Notes: a model not told the origin generated them from the sequence alone. A stretch of DNA of 64,000 nucleotides from JAAGZL01 sp964628835 (GCA_964628835.1 CAZVME010000004.1:21371-85370), one strand, 5' to 3'. Positions 25,483 to 35,086 are shown, counted from the first letter of the stretch. Program-made: numbers and translations.

Positions 25483-27084
25483 ATGTTAAAACAAGTACTG
25501 GTTCCAGATCTGGGCGACTTCAATCAGATCGATATTATCGAGATAATGGTAGCACCAGGTGACCGCGTATCGGCAGAAGATCCACTGCTCATGCTGGAGA
25601 GCGAGAAGGCAGCCATCGAAATCCCCTGCCCCCACAACGGCATCATCAAGGAGTTACAGGTAGCAGCCGGCGACAAGGTTTCCGAGGGCGACCTGATCCT
25701 CACCATGGAGGTTGAGGGCGATAGTAGTGAGCCTACTACAGAGGTGGCACAGGAGAGTGCCCCAGTAGTGAAAGAGAGTGCGCTAGCAGAGCCTGCAACC
25801 GGCGCTGGTATAGAACAAGTGCTGGTACCGGACCTGGGCGATTTCGACCAGATCGATATCATAGAGGTGATGGTTAAGCCCGGAGACAGAGTCTCGGCTG
25901 AAGACCCCCTGCTCATGCTGGAGAGCGAAAAGGCGGCCATGGAGATCCCCTCTCCTCACACTGGCGTGGTACAGGAGCTGAAACTATCCACAGGAGATAA
26001 GGTCTCCGAAGGTGATGTGATTCTAACCATGAAAGTTGAAGGCGCCAGCGGGCAACCGGAACCTTCAAAACCCGCAACAACAGCCACACAACCTGAGCCC
26101 CAGCCAGAACCGGAGCCACGACGCGCCGGTGACAAGGAGCTGGCTTCACCGCCGGTACCACCAGATGGCGCTAAAACCAAGCACAACCCTCATGCCAGCC
26201 CGGCGGTACGACGCATCTCGCGGGAGCTGGGGGTAGACCTCACACAGGTCAAGGGCACTGGGCCACGCGGCCGCATCCTGAAAGAGGATGTGCAGGTATT
26301 CGTCAAGGCGATCATGGCCAAGCGGAAGAGTGGACCGGGACCAGGGCTGATCCTTCCTGCAACAACGGCCATAGACTTTTCCAAATTTGGAGAGATCGAC
26401 ACCCAGCCCCTATCCAAGATCCAGACCATCTCCGGGACCCACCTGCACAGCAGTTGGCTTAAGGCGCCTCATGTTACCCAGTTCGACGAGGCGGATATCA
26501 CTGAGTTAGAGGCGTTCCGCAAGGAACATGTGCAGGAGGCAAAAGGGCAAGGTTTCCGGCTCACCCTGCTGGCATTCATGATCAAGGCCTGCGTCAAGGC
26601 CCTGAAGAAATTACCCCAGTTCAACTCCTCCCTGGATCCCAGTGGGGAAAACCTAATCCTGAAGAAGTACTACAACATGGGTTTTGCCGTGGATACACCG
26701 GTTGGCCTGGTGGTCCCTGTAATCAAGAACGTGGAACAGAAGGGGCTGTTCGAACTGGCGGAAGAGCTGGAGAGACTCAGCACCAAGGCCCGCGAACGGA
26801 AGTTGGGCAAGTCAAACATGGAGGGTGGCACTTTCACCATCTCCAGTCTGGGCGGCATCAGCGGCACCGGCTTCACCCCCATCATCAACACCCCGGAGGT
26901 GGCAATACTCGGCGTGGCCAGGGCTGCAATCAAACCGGTATATGCGGATGGAGAGTTTGTTCCACGTCTGATCCTGCCCTTTTCCCTCTCCTATGACCAC
27001 CGGGTAATAGACGGGGCCGACGGGGCCAGATTCACCAGCCATCTCAGCAACGAGCTGTCGGATATCAGAAAGCTCCTGCTGTAG
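25483..27084 (+). CDS. aceF: Pyruvate dehydrogenase E2, dihydrolipoyl acetyltransferase
   Basis: A 533-residue E2 core protein. Two lipoyl domains (about 2-78 and 110-186) are near copies of each other, each with PDLGDF and the lipoyl-lysine motif ESEKAA. They are joined by Glu/Pro/Ala-rich linkers to a peripheral-subunit-binding domain (ASPAVRRISRELGVDL, GTGPRGRILKEDV) and a C-terminal acyltransferase domain ending with the catalytic DHRVIDGADGARF. It moves acetyl groups from E1 to CoA. The ribosome site AAGGAG is 12 nt upstream. The two lipoyl domains share most residues, which points to a recent duplication or gene conversion. Confidence 0.98.
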   Translation: MLKQVLVPDLGDFNQIDIIEIMVAPGDRVSAEDPLLMLESEKAAIEIPCPHNGIIKELQVAAGDKVSEGDLILTMEVEGDSSEPTTEVAQESAPVVKESALAEPATGAGIEQVLVPDLGDFDQIDIIEVMVKPGDRVSAEDPLLMLESEKAAMEIPSPHTGVVQELKLSTGDKVSEGDVILTMKVEGASGQPEPSKPATTATQPEPQPEPEPRRAGDKELASPPVPPDGAKTKHNPHASPAVRRISRELGVDLTQVKGTGPRGRILKEDVQVFVKAIMAKRKSGPGPGLILPATTAIDFSKFGEIDTQPLSKIQTISGTHLHSSWLKAPHVTQFDEADITELEAFRKEHVQEAKGQGFRLTLLAFMIKACVKALKKLPQFNSSLDPSGENLILKKYYNMGFAVDTPVGLVVPVIKNVEQKGLFELAEELERLSTKARERKLGKSNMEGGTFTISSLGGISGTGFTPIINTPEVAILGVARAAIKPVYADGEFVPRLILPFSLSYDHRVIDGADGARFTSHLSNELSDIRKLLL

Positions 27085-27152
27085 TTGCCAGTGGATTTTG
27101 TAACTGTGCTGATGCATATTTGCATCGACTTCTCTCATATCCTACAAACCAA

Positions 27153-28139
27153 ATGGTGATCAGATTGACTCAAGCAATTCGCATCGACAGCTATGGTGAC
27201 TCCTCAGTACTGCAACTACGCAAGATCGAACTGCAGCCACCTGCCGCCTACGAGGTGCTGGTGCAACATGAGGCCATCGGGGTCAACTTCATCGACACCT
27301 ATCACCGCTCCGGCCTCTACCCCCTGGAACTGCCATCCGGACTCGGCAAAGAGGCGGCCGGAACCGTTACTGCCGTGGGTGGTTCCGTCACCAGAGTCAA
27401 AGTTGGCGACCGGGTAACCTACGTCAACGGCCCCCTGGGGGCCTATTCCGAGGCCCACCTGGTGCCGGAAGATGTATTGATCAAACTCCCTGATGGCATC
27501 TCATCCCAGGTTGCCGCCGCCATGATGCTCAAGGGCATGACCGCAGCCTACCTGTTGCTCAAGACCTATGCGGTTACACCGCAAGACACCATCCTGGTGC
27601 ATGCGGCGGCCGGTGGTGTGGGCTCCATACTCACCCAGTGGGCCAGGGCCATAGGGGCAAGGGTAATCGGTAGTGTTGGCAGCGCCAAGAAGGTTGATGT
27701 TGCCCAGCAAAATGGCTGCGATGAGGTACTGCTCTACCGGGAGATAGATCTACCTGCCGCAATAAAAGAGATCACCTCAGGTCGTGGTGTTGATGTGGTA
27801 TATGACTCGGTGGGCAAGGACACCTTTGACATCTCGTTACGCAGCCTGAAGAAGCGCGGCATGCTGGTCAGCTTCGGCAACGCATCAGGACCGGTTCCAG
27901 ATTTTCCCCCCCTGCTTCTCACTCAGATGGGATCTCTCTATCTGACCCGCCCCTCCCTGTTTGACTATGTTGATGACCCGGAAGAGCAGCAGTTTTTGGC
28001 CAATGCGCTGTTTAAACACGTCAGCGCCGGTGACATATCTATCCAGGTGAATCATGAATTCCCTCTGGCGGATGCAGCGCTGGCCCAGCACACCCTGGAG
28101 AACGGTCAGACCGTAGGATCAACAATCCTACTACCCTAG
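27153..28139 (+). CDS. Zinc-independent quinone oxidoreductase (QOR/zeta-crystallin type)
   Basis: About 328 residues of the MDR superfamily. It lacks the zinc ligands of alcohol dehydrogenases and has the quinone reductase features: VGVNFIDTYHRSGLYP-like start (GVNFIDTYHRSGLYP), GKEAAGTV, GDRVTYVNG, a Rossmann motif HAAAGGVGSI, and GSVGSAKKVDVA. It should reduce quinones with NADPH in the cytosol. The ATG at 27153 is chosen; a TTG at 27165 would give a more typical LTQAIRI start. It begins 69 nt after aceF and is probably in the same transcript, though its role there is unclear. Confidence 0.88.
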   Translation: MVIRLTQAIRIDSYGDSSVLQLRKIELQPPAAYEVLVQHEAIGVNFIDTYHRSGLYPLELPSGLGKEAAGTVTAVGGSVTRVKVGDRVTYVNGPLGAYSEAHLVPEDVLIKLPDGISSQVAAAMMLKGMTAAYLLLKTYAVTPQDTILVHAAAGGVGSILTQWARAIGARVIGSVGSAKKVDVAQQNGCDEVLLYREIDLPAAIKEITSGRGVDVVYDSVGKDTFDISLRSLKKRGMLVSFGNASGPVPDFPPLLLTQMGSLYLTRPSLFDYVDDPEEQQFLANALFKHVSAGDISIQVNHEFPLADAALAQHTLENGQTVGSTILLP

Positions 28140-28282
28140 ACAAAACACCATCTTTTTGGCCGTTGGCAATTTTCTACCATGCCTCAACTATGGTTATTGT
28201 TTCTCGCAGACAAATAATTCCTACTTAACAAATATATTTTCCTATGGTCTAACCTCATATCCTGGCTGCATGGGTTTGATAT

Positions 28283-29077
28283 ATGAGGAAATATTATCCG
28301 GTACTTATAATATTGTGTTTCGTAGTAATCCTGCCTAGCACCGCAACAGCCACCATAGAGCGCCACAAATTCGATCAGATCCTGGAACACCTTCAGCGTC
28401 TGTACGCACCCGACTTCAAACCAAAGCAACAGCTCCTGCGTATTAATGGCTACTGGGACAGTGAACGCATGGAGGCCTCGGCCCGGTATGAGGAAGACTA
28501 CCGTGGCACTGTCGCCGTCATCACCATAAGTGGCGCCGTGGCCCGCCATTCGGTAATAACAGAGGAGGCGTTTGCCACCATAGTGTGTCACGAGATCGGG
28601 CACTTTCTGGGTGGACCACCAATCTTCTCCAGGTACTCAAGCGAGGGCCAGGCAGACTACTTCGCAGCGTCGGCCTGTATGCGCCGCCTTATTCCCAATA
28701 TGCAGCAAGGCGTTTTCTCCGCTGTACCGAGGGCACCTCAGATCGTCAAACATCGTTGCACCGATGCGTACGGCAGCACGAGTGAGATCGAAATCTGCAT
28801 ACGCAGCACCATGGGTGGCTTTGGACTCAGCAGCTTTGTGGCATTCCGAAAAAGTCAGAAGAAGCCCAACTTTAATGCCCGCGACCCGGATGAGGCGAGA
28901 CTGCTCAATTTCGAACCGAGTACGGTTCAGTGCCGCCTAGATACATTCATCGCTGCGGCCTTGTGTAATCCGGCGGCAAAATGGCCCATAGAGGTCAAGC
29001 GTCCCTGGCTCTGTTCACGCAGTGGCACCCTGGCCCACCTCTCCAGACCGGTATGTTGGTACCCGAGACATCTGTAA
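28283..29077 (+). CDS. Exported HEXXH zinc metallopeptidase-like protein
   Basis: 264 residues with a Sec signal peptide (about 1-24, VLIILCFVVILPSTATA). The zinc-binding motif HEIGH is at 103-107 (ATIVCHEIGHFLGGPP). A second conserved group, EGQADYFA, lies about 14 residues later, giving Glu121 as the likely third ligand, as in gluzincins of the M48/M-unassigned kind. Many cysteines (eight or so, including CMRR, CTDAY, CIRS, CRLD and CNP) suggest disulfides in the periplasm or outside the cell. The precise family is unknown. It is the last plus-strand gene before a convergent gene, with 12 nt between stops. Confidence 0.72.
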   Translation: MRKYYPVLIILCFVVILPSTATATIERHKFDQILEHLQRLYAPDFKPKQQLLRINGYWDSERMEASARYEEDYRGTVAVITISGAVARHSVITEEAFATIVCHEIGHFLGGPPIFSRYSSEGQADYFAASACMRRLIPNMQQGVFSAVPRAPQIVKHRCTDAYGSTSEIEICIRSTMGGFGLSSFVAFRKSQKKPNFNARDPDEARLLNFEPSTVQCRLDTFIAAALCNPAAKWPIEVKRPWLCSRSGTLAHLSRPVCWYPRHL

Positions 29078-29088
29078 ACACCACAGGC

Positions 29089-30228
29089 TCACAGCATGTA
29101 TGCCCTGGTCTCATCGATCAACTGTTTTAACCACTGCATATAGGGTGTCCCCCCTGTACCTCGTGGGTCATCGGTACGCCGATTGATGTACTTCTCCGCC
29201 CACCCCAGGTGGATCTCACGGAAGTTAGCCATGGCCTCCAAAACGCTGTTAAATGGCTCGGTTTCCGCCAGCTGTTTTACCGGCTCCATCGCCGCGACCA
29301 GTTGCAACAGCTCACGGTGGGCCTGGGGCATATAGTTGCGCATATCGGCGAGATGGCTGGTCAGAATGCTGGGCTTATGTGGTAGCTTAAGAAATGCTTC
29401 CAACAGCGGCATAATACTGCTCTGGGCTCCAGTCTCGCCCCGAAACTGCATCGGCGGCATATCCACCCCCGCATAGCGCACATCCTCAAAGAAACGGATA
29501 TAGGGGCGGAAAGTGCGAAAATATAGGGCTGGGTCCATCTTCTCCGGAATGCGTCGCAGTACCTCAGCCTGCTGATTAACCGATGCCGCAATCCTGGCCA
29601 AAGAGATATTCACTTTTTCCTGTAGCCGATCAGGAGTGGCCTGTGCAACCTCCGCCACCGCATCCAACACCTCGGCGGCCAGCGCCTCTATCTCCACATG
29701 GATCAGGATAAACCAGTGCTCATCATAGAGATGCACGAAATTTTGCACGGTATCTATATTGCCCAGGGCTATGGGTTGCTCCTGGTTGAATCTCTTCCAG
29801 TTATACAGGGCGTAACCATCGTAGCTCAGGATTGGCGGCCGCCCCAGGCGCTGACACACATCCACCAGCGGTCGTGCAATGTTGGACGGCAATACTCTCT
29901 CCACCGGCTCACCCACTTGGTTCACATAGGCCGATGCCAGAAATCCAACTCGCAGATAGTACAGGCGAAGCATGGGGAGAAATCCGTAGCCACTCCAGGT
30001 ATCCGGCCATGGCGGCAGCTCAAGGTTGCGCGCATAGCGCCGGAACCCTCCATCCATCAGTAGGCTGGGCAGGTCCCGGCCCAACTCATCCAGCATGGCC
30101 AGATCCGAATCACTGGGGAACCTGATCTCAGGATCTGCCGCAGGCAAAAACCCTCTCTGCCTGAAAGAGTCGTCCATAAACTGGTGTGAGGTCCCGCTCT
30201 GGCCCGCTTGGGGGCGAGGTATGTTCAT
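29089..30228 (-). CDS. Indoleamine 2,3-dioxygenase family heme protein
   Basis: 379 residues aligned by eye with the IDO family: GRPPILSYDGYALYNWKRF, VHVEIEALA-like helix (LIHVEIEALA), GETGAQSSIMP, LADMRNYMPQAHREL and a C-terminal RGTGGTPYMQWLK. The proximal heme ligand is His340 in REIHLGWAEKYI. The family cleaves the indole ring of L-tryptophan (or related indoles) with O2 to give N-formylkynurenine. In bacteria IDO homologues are uncommon and their substrates are often unproven. No kynurenine-pathway gene is nearby. The upstream neighbour is the divergent SUF operon. Confidence 0.86.
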   Translation of the reverse strand: MNIPRPQAGQSGTSHQFMDDSFRQRGFLPAADPEIRFPSDSDLAMLDELGRDLPSLLMDGGFRRYARNLELPPWPDTWSGYGFLPMLRLYYLRVGFLASAYVNQVGEPVERVLPSNIARPLVDVCQRLGRPPILSYDGYALYNWKRFNQEQPIALGNIDTVQNFVHLYDEHWFILIHVEIEALAAEVLDAVAEVAQATPDRLQEKVNISLARIAASVNQQAEVLRRIPEKMDPALYFRTFRPYIRFFEDVRYAGVDMPPMQFRGETGAQSSIMPLLEAFLKLPHKPSILTSHLADMRNYMPQAHRELLQLVAAMEPVKQLAETEPFNSVLEAMANFREIHLGWAEKYINRRTDDPRGTGGTPYMQWLKQLIDETRAYML

Positions 30229-30394
30229 GCAGTCACCGTATCATCAGGAGAGATCCGGCCCTTATTTACCGCCTGATCTTAGCGTTGTAATCCCATCCGT
30301 ACACCCCTGAATATAGTATTCCCACTTCTTTAGTCAAGAATTCACCAGGCAAAACAAGGCGTTTAATTCCTACCCATAAGGCATCCGCATCGGG

Positions 30395-30422
30395 TTGAAA
30401 TCAGGATATTTTGGTGTAGTAT
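30395..30422 (+). promoter_or_regulatory. sufB: Candidate sigma-70 promoter of the suf operon
   Basis: TTGAAA (30395-30400), a 16-bp spacer and TAGTAT (30417-30422) resemble a sigma-70 promoter in the gap between the divergent IDO and sufB genes. It would leave a leader of roughly 130 nt before the sufB ATG. Direct repeats GTAGTA(C)TTGA follow at 30416-30440. No clear IscR or SufR operator was recognised. Confidence 0.35.
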
Positions 30423-30563
30423 TGAACGTAGTACTTGAGTATTTTGCTTGGTCATTATGCTTACTCTCCAAGCGACTTGGCAGGTACCCGCACAGGGACA
30501 CATCGGCCAGCCAATTTTTGGGTGGGGCTTGCGACGTGGATACATGTATGTACGGAGATAGTA

Positions 30564-32012
30564 ATGAGCAACAGCAACCGGGAGATCGAGAGCCTGGTCA
30601 AGCAGTCCTACCCACACGGCTTTATCACCGATATTGAAGCCGACAGCCTTCCGCCTGGATTGAATGAAGATGTGATCACCTGGATCTCACATAAGAAGGG
30701 GGAAGTACAGTTCATGCTTGATTGGAGACTGGAAGCCTATCACCACTGGCAGGGCTCCAGGGAACCAGCCTGGTCAAGTGTGCGCTACCCACCTATCGAC
30801 TATCAGAAGATCAGTTATTTTGCCGCACCCAAGAGCGATGCAGATGCACCCAAGAGTCTGGAGGAAGTTGACCCCAAGCTGCTGGAGACCTATGAGAAGT
30901 TGGGAGTGCCACTGGAGGAACGGGAGATGCTGTCCGGGGTTGCAGTGGATGCCGTCTTCGACAGTGTATCTGTTGCCACCACCTTTAAAGACAAGCTGTC
31001 AGAGATGGGGATCATCTTCTGCCCATTCTCTGAAGCAGTAAGAAGCCACCCTGAATTGGTGCAAAAATATCTGGGATCGGTGGTCCCCATCGGGGATAAC
31101 TTCTTTGCCACCCTAAACTCCGCAGTATTCAGCGACGGATCCTTTGTATACGTGCCCAAAGGCGTGCGTTGCCCCATGGAGCTCTCCACCTACTTCCGTA
31201 TCAACGCAAAATCCACTGGTCAATTCGAACGCACCCTGATCATTGCCGACCGGGGTGCATACGTAAGTTACCTCGAAGGTTGCACCGCCCCCATGCGGGA
31301 TGAAAACCAATTGCACGCCGCAGTGGTGGAGCTGATAGCGGAAGAGAACGCCGAAATAAAATACTCTACGGTGCAAAACTGGTATCCCGGTGATACCGAG
31401 GGGCGCGGCGGTATCTACAACTTCGTCACCAAGCGCGGTGAATGCCGTGGCGCTGGCTCCAAGATCTCATGGACCCAGGTGGAGACGGGCTCAGCCATCA
31501 CCTGGAAATACCCCAGTTGCGTACTCACAGGTGATAACTCCGTTGGTGAGTTCTACTCCGTAGCCATGACCAACAACTACCAACAGGCGGACACCGGCAG
31601 CAAAATGATCCATCTGGGCAGAAACACCAGCAGCACCATCATCTCCAAAGGCATATCCGCCGGGCATGGACACAACGCCTACCGGGGCCTGGTAAAGATC
31701 TCCAAGGGGGCTCGGGATGCACGCAACTACACCCAGTGTGATTCACTCCTCCTGGGGGATAGATGCAGCGCACACACCTTTCCATATATCGAGGTCAAGA
31801 ACCCCAGCGCCCAGGTGGAACATGAGGCCACCACCTCAAAGATCAGCGATGACCAACTGTTTTATCTGCGGCAGAGAGGGCTGACAGCAGAGGATGCCGT
31901 CTCCATGATCGTAAACGGTTTCTGTCGTGAGGTACTCAAGGAACTGCCAATGGAGTTTGCAGTGGAGGCGCAAAAGCTGCTTGGGGTAAGTCTTGAGGGC
32001 GCAGTTGGATAG
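30564..32012 (+). CDS. sufB: Fe-S cluster assembly scaffold SufB
   Basis: A 482-residue SufB of normal length. It pairs with SufC and SufD to build and transfer Fe-S clusters in the cytosol. Typical segments are PEREM-like (LEEREMLSGVAVDAV), GVRCPMELSTYFRIN, SYLEGCTAP, KRGECRGAGSKISWTQVE and the C-terminal QVEHEATTSKISDDQLFYL. The conserved C-terminal Cys for sulfur transfer is in NFVTKRGECR. The ATG at 30564 has GGAG 7-10 nt upstream. It opens the sufB-C-D-U-T operon. A frame extending 43 codons further upstream has no support. Confidence 0.97.
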   Translation: MSNSNREIESLVKQSYPHGFITDIEADSLPPGLNEDVITWISHKKGEVQFMLDWRLEAYHHWQGSREPAWSSVRYPPIDYQKISYFAAPKSDADAPKSLEEVDPKLLETYEKLGVPLEEREMLSGVAVDAVFDSVSVATTFKDKLSEMGIIFCPFSEAVRSHPELVQKYLGSVVPIGDNFFATLNSAVFSDGSFVYVPKGVRCPMELSTYFRINAKSTGQFERTLIIADRGAYVSYLEGCTAPMRDENQLHAAVVELIAEENAEIKYSTVQNWYPGDTEGRGGIYNFVTKRGECRGAGSKISWTQVETGSAITWKYPSCVLTGDNSVGEFYSVAMTNNYQQADTGSKMIHLGRNTSSTIISKGISAGHGHNAYRGLVKISKGARDARNYTQCDSLLLGDRCSAHTFPYIEVKNPSAQVEHEATTSKISDDQLFYLRQRGLTAEDAVSMIVNGFCREVLKELPMEFAVEAQKLLGVSLEGAVG

Positions 32013-32043
32013 CGCATACCGGACCAACTTTTGGAGTAATGAG

Positions 32044-32823
32044 ATGCTGAATATACAAGACCTGCATGTAAGCATCGCAGAGAAACCCATTCTCAACGGC
32101 ATAAACCTGCAGATACAACCAGGTGAAGTACACGCCATCATGGGACCCAATGGCTCCGGCAAAAGCACCCTGGCCAATGTACTGGCCGGGAATGAGGAGT
32201 ACCAGGTGACTGCAGGTAGCATCAGCTACCAGGGGGTCAACCTGCTGGAGCTGCCAGCGGAGGAGCGGGCCTGCATGGGCATATTCATGGCCTTTCAATA
32301 TCCGGTGGAGATCCCTGGTGTGAGCAATATCAATCTGCTCAAGTATGCAGTCAATGCCCGGCGGCGCTTTAACAGCCTGGATGAGTTGGATGCAATGGAT
32401 TTTCTCGCCCAGATCAGAGAGAAGATGGACCAGGTTGAGATGCCGGAAGAGTTTCTGAGCCGCGCAGTGAACCAGGGGTTTTCCGGGGGCGAAAAAAAAC
32501 GCAATGAGATCTTGCAGATGACCATGCTTGAACCGCAACTGGCGATTCTGGACGAGACCGATTCCGGGCTGGACATAGACGCCATGAAGATTGTAGCCAG
32601 TGGGGTCAACTCCATGCGCAGCCCAGAACGCAGTTTCATACTGGTAACTCACTACCAGCGTCTGCTCGATTACGTAATACCCGACCGGGTACATGTGCTG
32701 TCTGCTGGTTGCATAGTCCGCTCTGGCACCCAGCAACTGGCCATGGAGCTGGAGAAACATGGCTACGGGTGGGTTACAGAACAACCACCGGTAGATGAGC
32801 CAGCCACCGGTATACAGCCATGA
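32044..32823 (+). CDS. sufC: Fe-S cluster assembly ATPase SufC
   Basis: A 259-residue ABC-type ATPase that powers conformational change of SufB-SufD. Walker A is GPNGSGKSTL, the ABC signature is FSGGEKKR (consensus LSGGEKKR), Walker B is LAILDETDSGLD, and the switch His is in VTHYQRLL. The start at 32044 has GGAG about 9 nt upstream; 17 additional upstream codons in frame overlap the sufB end and are not needed. Its stop overlaps the sufD start by 4 nt (ATGA). Confidence 0.97.
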   Translation: MLNIQDLHVSIAEKPILNGINLQIQPGEVHAIMGPNGSGKSTLANVLAGNEEYQVTAGSISYQGVNLLELPAEERACMGIFMAFQYPVEIPGVSNINLLKYAVNARRRFNSLDELDAMDFLAQIREKMDQVEMPEEFLSRAVNQGFSGGEKKRNEILQMTMLEPQLAILDETDSGLDIDAMKIVASGVNSMRSPERSFILVTHYQRLLDYVIPDRVHVLSAGCIVRSGTQQLAMELEKHGYGWVTEQPPVDEPATGIQP

Positions 32824-34148
32824 AAACCAACCCAGCCACAGAGTATGCAGCACTATTTAAAGATGTGGCCTGTAGCCTGCCTGGAAGCAACCTGGAGTGG
32901 CTGGAGCAGTCCCGCCGTCAGGCGGTGCAGGATTTCACTCGGATCGGCTTCCCGGAACTGGGTGAAGAGGAGTGGAAGTACACCAATGTCCGCCCCATTG
33001 CCAGACAGATCTTCACTCCTTCCCACCGTGATGCAAACGAATTATCACTGCACCAGATCAAAGCCTATCTACCACCCGATTTGGAGGCAAACCGCCTGGT
33101 CTTTGTTGATGGCTATTACTCTCAACACCTATCTAACCTGAATGCGGTGGAACAGGATATGGAGATCTCCACTCTGGCCTCAGAGCTGACGTGGAATCCC
33201 AACGCCATAGAACCGTTTCTGACAGATACCCCAGGACCCCGCAACGGGTTTATGGCCTTGAATAACGCCTTTATGGCAGATGGCGTCTGCATCCGAATTG
33301 GAGCCGGTGTGCAGGTGATACATCCGCTGTACCTGCTGTTTGTCACCAGCGCCGGAGAAACGCCGGTCATGTCCAACCTACGCAATCTTATCCTGGCTGA
33401 TGATCACAGCGAGCTTACCCTGATAGAGCACCATGTAGCCATTGGCGCCGGACGTTATCTTAGCAATACGGTCACTGATATCACCATGGAGCCTGGGGCC
33501 AACATCCAGCACTATCGCATCATGCAGGATGGGGCGCGTGGATTCCATATCGACGAACTTTATCTGCACCAGGCGGCACACAGCCAATACAGCGCCTGCT
33601 CCTTGGCCCTGGGTGGCGCCATGGTACGTAATGAAACCAGGATCCAACAAGACGCCGAGGATGCCAGCACCAATATGGACGGCCTGTATCTGCTTACGGG
33701 ACACCAGCATCTGGATAATCACATCCATATTGATCACAAACAACCGCATGGCAGCAGCAACCAATGCTACAAGGGGGTGCTGATGGATAGCGCACGCGCC
33801 GTTTTCAGCAGCCGTGTATTGGTGCACCCTGATGCACAAAAAACCGACGCCCATCAGTCGGTGAGTAATCTGCTGTTATCGGATCTGGCCGAGGCGGATG
33901 CCAGACCCCAGTTGGAGATCCATGCAGACGACGTGAAGTGCTCACATGGAGCAACTGTTGGCCAACCGGACAGGGACGCCATGTTCTATCTGCGCAGCCG
34001 TGGATTAGATCCAGATGAGTGCCGCCAGATACTGATCAAGGCATTCCTGGACGAGGTTATTCAGCACATCGAACTGGAGCCGGTTCGTACAGCCGTCGAG
34101 GAAATCCTGGGGCAACGACTGGATCAACACAGAGGTATTAACAGATGA
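32820..34148 (+). CDS. sufD: Fe-S cluster assembly protein SufD
   Basis: 442 residues, the SufD member of the SufBCD complex, with the beta-helix core and the C-terminal KCSHGATVGQPDRDAMFYLRSRG. The N-terminus has EEEWKYTNVRPIA, the EEWKYT pattern usual for SufD. It overlaps sufC by 4 nt and sufU by 4 nt, so translation of the three is coupled. Cys and His residues in KCSHGAT may be part of the cluster-building interface with SufB. Confidence 0.96.
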   Translation: MKTNPATEYAALFKDVACSLPGSNLEWLEQSRRQAVQDFTRIGFPELGEEEWKYTNVRPIARQIFTPSHRDANELSLHQIKAYLPPDLEANRLVFVDGYYSQHLSNLNAVEQDMEISTLASELTWNPNAIEPFLTDTPGPRNGFMALNNAFMADGVCIRIGAGVQVIHPLYLLFVTSAGETPVMSNLRNLILADDHSELTLIEHHVAIGAGRYLSNTVTDITMEPGANIQHYRIMQDGARGFHIDELYLHQAAHSQYSACSLALGGAMVRNETRIQQDAEDASTNMDGLYLLTGHQHLDNHIHIDHKQPHGSSNQCYKGVLMDSARAVFSSRVLVHPDAQKTDAHQSVSNLLLSDLAEADARPQLEIHADDVKCSHGATVGQPDRDAMFYLRSRGLDPDECRQILIKAFLDEVIQHIELEPVRTAVEEILGQRLDQHRGINR

Positions 34149-34660
34149 GTGTAACCGCTGATCTCAGAGAGCTTTACGAAGCTATGATACTCGACCACAA
34201 CCAGAACCCGCATAATTTTGACAAGCGGCCACAAGGAGCAAACTGTCACGGATATGGTTTTAACCCCATATGCCAGGATGAGTTCAGCATTTACCTGGTG
34301 GTAGAGGATGGGGTGGTAATGGATGTGGGGATTGAAGGCGTCGGCTGCGCCATCTCAACTGCATCGGCATCCATGATGTCAGACGCGATCATGGGCAAGA
34401 CGGTAGCTGAGATAGAACAGCTGTTTGAATCCATGCGCCAGCTCCTCTCACAGGATCAGCCTGACCCAGGTATAGAACAACAGGTGGGAAAACTCAGGGT
34501 GTTGGCTGGCGTTCGGCAGTATCCTATGCGCGTGAAGTGCGCAACCCTGGCCTGGCACACCATGCATGCGGCTCTGCATGGCATCCAGGATACGGTTAGT
34601 ACCGAACAGACGCTGGGACAACCATCTCATATCGCTTCAGACGCCACTGGCACAGGATGA
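34145..34660 (+). CDS. sufU: SufU-type Fe-S assembly protein
   Basis: 171 residues of the IscU/SufU fold. In Bacillus SufU is a zinc-dependent sulfurtransferase that takes sulfur from SufS. The four zinc ligands seem present: Cys43 and Asp45 (NPICQDEF), Cys68 (GVGCAIST) and Cys132 (MRVKCATLAW). The motif is normally CGD, so Gln44 for Gly is unusual. An extra Cys34 (GANCHGYG) and a longer C-terminal tail (about 20 residues after TVSTEQ) are also notable. It overlaps sufD by 4 nt. No sufS is found in the window. Confidence 0.88.
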   Translation: MSVTADLRELYEAMILDHNQNPHNFDKRPQGANCHGYGFNPICQDEFSIYLVVEDGVVMDVGIEGVGCAISTASASMMSDAIMGKTVAEIEQLFESMRQLLSQDQPDPGIEQQVGKLRVLAGVRQYPMRVKCATLAWHTMHAALHGIQDTVSTEQTLGQPSHIASDATGTG

Positions 34661-34664
34661 GGAC

Positions 34665-35021
34665 GTGACTGCGTTTACCCTCTTTTCACGCCTGAGGCGA
34701 CCCGACCCAGACAACACAGATAAAATCAGGCAAGCTGTGATAGAGCGTCTGCAAAAAATCCAGGATCCGGAACTGAACATCAACATCTATGATCTTGGTC
34801 TAGTATACGAGGTGCTGGTTAAACACCAAGGTATGGTACAGATCAAAATGACTCTTACCGCTCCCGCTTGCCCGGTGGCACAGACCTTCCCACAACAGGT
34901 GGAGAAAGCCGTACAGCAGCTTGCGGCGGTGACCGATTGCCGGGTAAAACTTATATGGGAACCCCCCTGGGACAAGAGCAGGATATCTGACGCGGGGAAG
35001 CTCCAACTGGGTATATTCTGA
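34665..35021 (+). CDS. sufT: SufT/MIP18-family (DUF59) Fe-S maturation protein
   Basis: About 118 residues with the DUF59/MIP18 signature: KIQDPELNINIYDLGLVYEV, then the conserved Cys in MTLTAPACPVAQTFP, and LIWEPPWDKSRISD near the end. SufT-type proteins help maturation of Fe-S proteins and are often found in suf operons. The start is a GTG at 34665, 4 nt after the sufU stop, with ATGAGGA before it; frames beginning inside sufU are rejected. Confidence 0.9.
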   Translation: MTAFTLFSRLRRPDPDNTDKIRQAVIERLQKIQDPELNINIYDLGLVYEVLVKHQGMVQIKMTLTAPACPVAQTFPQQVEKAVQQLAAVTDCRVKLIWEPPWDKSRISDAGKLQLGIF

Positions 35022-35086
35022 CCACTAGCAATCTGCGCAGTATGGACTAATCTGTTTAAGGAAGCTCCGATTTAAAGAGGCGCCAA

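Noticed and set aside
30416..30440. GTAGTA-TTGA direct repeats near the suf promoter
   Set aside because: Only two short imperfect units, with no match to a known IscR, SufR or Rrf2 site.
31936..32853. Open frame of 305 codons on the minus strand
   Set aside because: It is antisense to sufC and the ends of its neighbours, and its composition is that of a shadow frame.
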